DNA from: Coleofasciculus sp. FACHB-1120
Lineage (GTDB): Bacteria > Cyanobacteriota > Cyanobacteriia > Cyanobacteriales > FACHB-T130
Length of the DNA: 64,000 bases
Assembly: GCF_014698845.1 (NCBI RefSeq)
Contig: NZ_JACJTV010000006.1
Span: forward strand, 1-64,000
Reading direction: 5' to 3'
The stretch's first letter is position 1; every line of letters begins with the position of its first letter. The translations under genes and the position numbers were made by a program. Shown here piece after piece: positions 62,879-64,000 of this stretch. The notes under the pieces are model-generated. The model was not told the origin of the DNA. It saw nothing but the letters and a program-made list of their open reading frames with translations, and searched no databases.

Positions 62879-64000
62879 CTAATCAGTGTCAGTGGCTGAT
62901 TTTGCGATCGCTTGTAGCTGCAAACTCGGCGGATAGGTGGCCTCTGCCTTGACCCGCTTGATTTCTGCTTCCGTAATCAGCATATTCAGCTTTGATGCAA
63001 CAGCGCGGACAATATCGCCCCGGTCGATAATCCCGGCGACTGTCCCAGCGGGTGAGAGGACAGTAATCCAATTTAACTGCTTGGATTCCATGCAGTTAAT
63101 CACTTCTACCAAAGAGATTTTCTCTTCAACCGTAGCAATTTCCGTCAGGGGATGCACAATACTATGCAGATTTTGAGTTTCCCATAGGCTGCGCTCTACA
63201 AAATGCAAATTTTCAACAGAAACTAAACCGCGATAGCGACCTTCACTCGCCGCAAAGTAAACCGGAAAGTGAGAGGCTTCCCTAGCCGCTTCCAAGATGT
63301 ACTCGTCGGCAAACTGGCGCAAGGTCTTATTGGCATCCACAACCCGGAATTCTTGGGTCATGGCGTCTTTCGCCACTATCTGAAGCAAGGATTCTTGGAG
63401 GGTGGTCATCCGGTCGTAGGAACGGGCGTTGCGAATCCCAAACCAGCCGAGTAAGGCAATCCAGAAGCCACTGAACCACTGATCTTTGAACGTAATAATC
63501 GCCACTCCCACAGCGATCGCGCCCCAACCTAAAATTAAACCGCTTTTGGCTGCCCAACGGACGCCCTGAAAGCGGTCTCCGGTGAACTTCCACACGGCTG
63601 CTTTCACAACTTGTCCGCCATCTAAGGGGAGACCGGGAATCAGGTTGAATAATGCCAAGACTAGGTTAATCTTTGCCAAGTCTAATGCCATAACCTGTAC
63701 GATACCGGAGATTGGCAGTCCATGAGCCAGTAGGTAAAATAGCAAATACAGCACTAAGCTAACCGCAGGACCAGCGATCGCCACTTGAAAGGCTGCGCCT
63801 GGGGTTTTGGATTCCCGGTCAATCGCTGCAATCCCGCCAAATAAAAATAAAGTAATCGAATTCACTTCGATCCCTTGCGATCGCGCGACTAAACTATGAC
63901 CCAGTTCGTGCAGTAAAACTGAACCAAACAGCAATAAAGCCAACAATAATCCCGCACCCCCGCCTAGCACTGGCCCCAAAACGGGTGAGAAATCCAGGGC
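62879..64000 (-). CDS. Site-2 protease (M50) with CBS pair, 5' end outside the window
   Basis: A membrane zinc protease whose first codons lie beyond position 64000: the frame is still open at the edge (reading ALDFSPVL into GPVLGGG). HELGH (about 24 residues from the first visible GPV) and NLIPGLPLDGG supply the catalytic site within membrane helices. A C-terminal pair of CBS domains (about last 150 residues: KDAMTQEFRVVDANKTLRQF, then AGIIDRGDIVRA) probably senses adenine nucleotides. It likely cleaves a membrane-bound regulator. Partial gene. Confidence 0.93.
   Translation of the reverse strand, partial: ALDFSPVLGPVLGGGAGLLLALLLFGSVLLHELGHSLVARSQGIEVNSITLFLFGGIAAIDRESKTPGAAFQVAIAGPAVSLVLYLLFYLLAHGLPISGIVQVMALDLAKINLVLALFNLIPGLPLDGGQVVKAAVWKFTGDRFQGVRWAAKSGLILGWGAIAVGVAIITFKDQWFSGFWIALLGWFGIRNARSYDRMTTLQESLLQIVAKDAMTQEFRVVDANKTLRQFADEYILEAAREASHFPVYFAASEGRYRGLVSVENLHFVERSLWETQNLHSIVHPLTEIATVEEKISLVEVINCMESKQLNWITVLSPAGTVAGIIDRGDIVRAVASKLNMLITEAEIKRVKAEATYPPSLQLQAIAKSATDTD

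Noticed and set aside
1..64000. tRNA genes and CRISPR arrays
   Set aside because: No T-loop-like GGTTCRANNC with cloverleaf potential and no regularly spaced direct repeats were found.

Overview
The window is chromosomal DNA from a cyanobacterium. The evidence is an allophycocyanin subunit gene (apcF), the SbtA/SbtB bicarbonate uptake pair with a neighbouring beta-carbonic anhydrase, glnA with an NtcA-type box upstream, a PEP-CTERM protein, and very frequent HIP1 octamers (GCGATCGC). The mixed content (GGDEF/EAL, large sensor kinases, many toxin-antitoxin remnants, IS remains, dispersed repeats) suits a large-genome, probably filamentous cyanobacterium. I cannot name the species. No tRNA, rRNA or CRISPR array was seen.

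Layout. 1-2.5 kb is an IS graveyard: a broken IS701-like transposase, a truncated IS5-like transposase, and an almost intact IS with 16-bp inverted repeats and a TTAT target duplication. 2.6-13 kb holds a GGDEF/EAL protein and two ABC half-exporters that look like the two halves of one heterodimer. They are separated by a BamHI-like restriction-modification cassette and a decayed ParD antitoxin. A sugar porter follows. 13.6-28.5 kb is mixed housekeeping and accessory DNA: a PEP-CTERM propeller, a stand-alone CHAT-like protease, a GHL10 hydrolase, a YpfJ-type metalloprotease, a DUF6745 protein, a divergent Rieske/TetR pair, a dCache kinase, an MtfA-like peptidase, a tandem Tudor-knot protein and a Spy-like protein. 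28.7-31.3 kb holds decayed toxin-antitoxin genes and a three-gene operon: BrnT toxin, a BrnA-like N-terminus fused to a J-domain-like region, and an unknown protein.

31.4-44.5 kb holds ilvA, a VWA protein, an APC permease, a ParE-type TA pair, a chimeric gene (folate cyclo-ligase N-terminus joined to a copied carbonic anhydrase 3' end), a ureohydrolase, the carbon-concentrating cluster sbtA-sbtB-carbonic anhydrase, a decayed ilvA 3' fragment and a sensor kinase. 44.7-46.5 kb is a PhyH dioxygenase/GH43 operon. 47.3-50.1 kb is the most striking locus: a DUF4365 nuclease (DREN-APAZ-like) overlapping a short prokaryotic Argonaute, i.e. a SPARDA-type defence system, with the Argonaute frame broken at an A7 run. 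50.2-64 kb holds a membrane GTPase, MsrB, a TacA/TacT-like TA pair, an HNH nuclease, apcF, glnA, a methyltransferase, a YbjN protein, a lipoate-ligase-like protein, a DinB protein and a site-2 protease that runs off the window.

Three themes recur. Defence and addiction modules (R-M, pAgo, BrnT, ParE, TacT and remnants) interrupt older gene sets. Gene 3' ends have been copied elsewhere at least three times. HIP1 palindromes pair into long hairpins just downstream of several stop codons.
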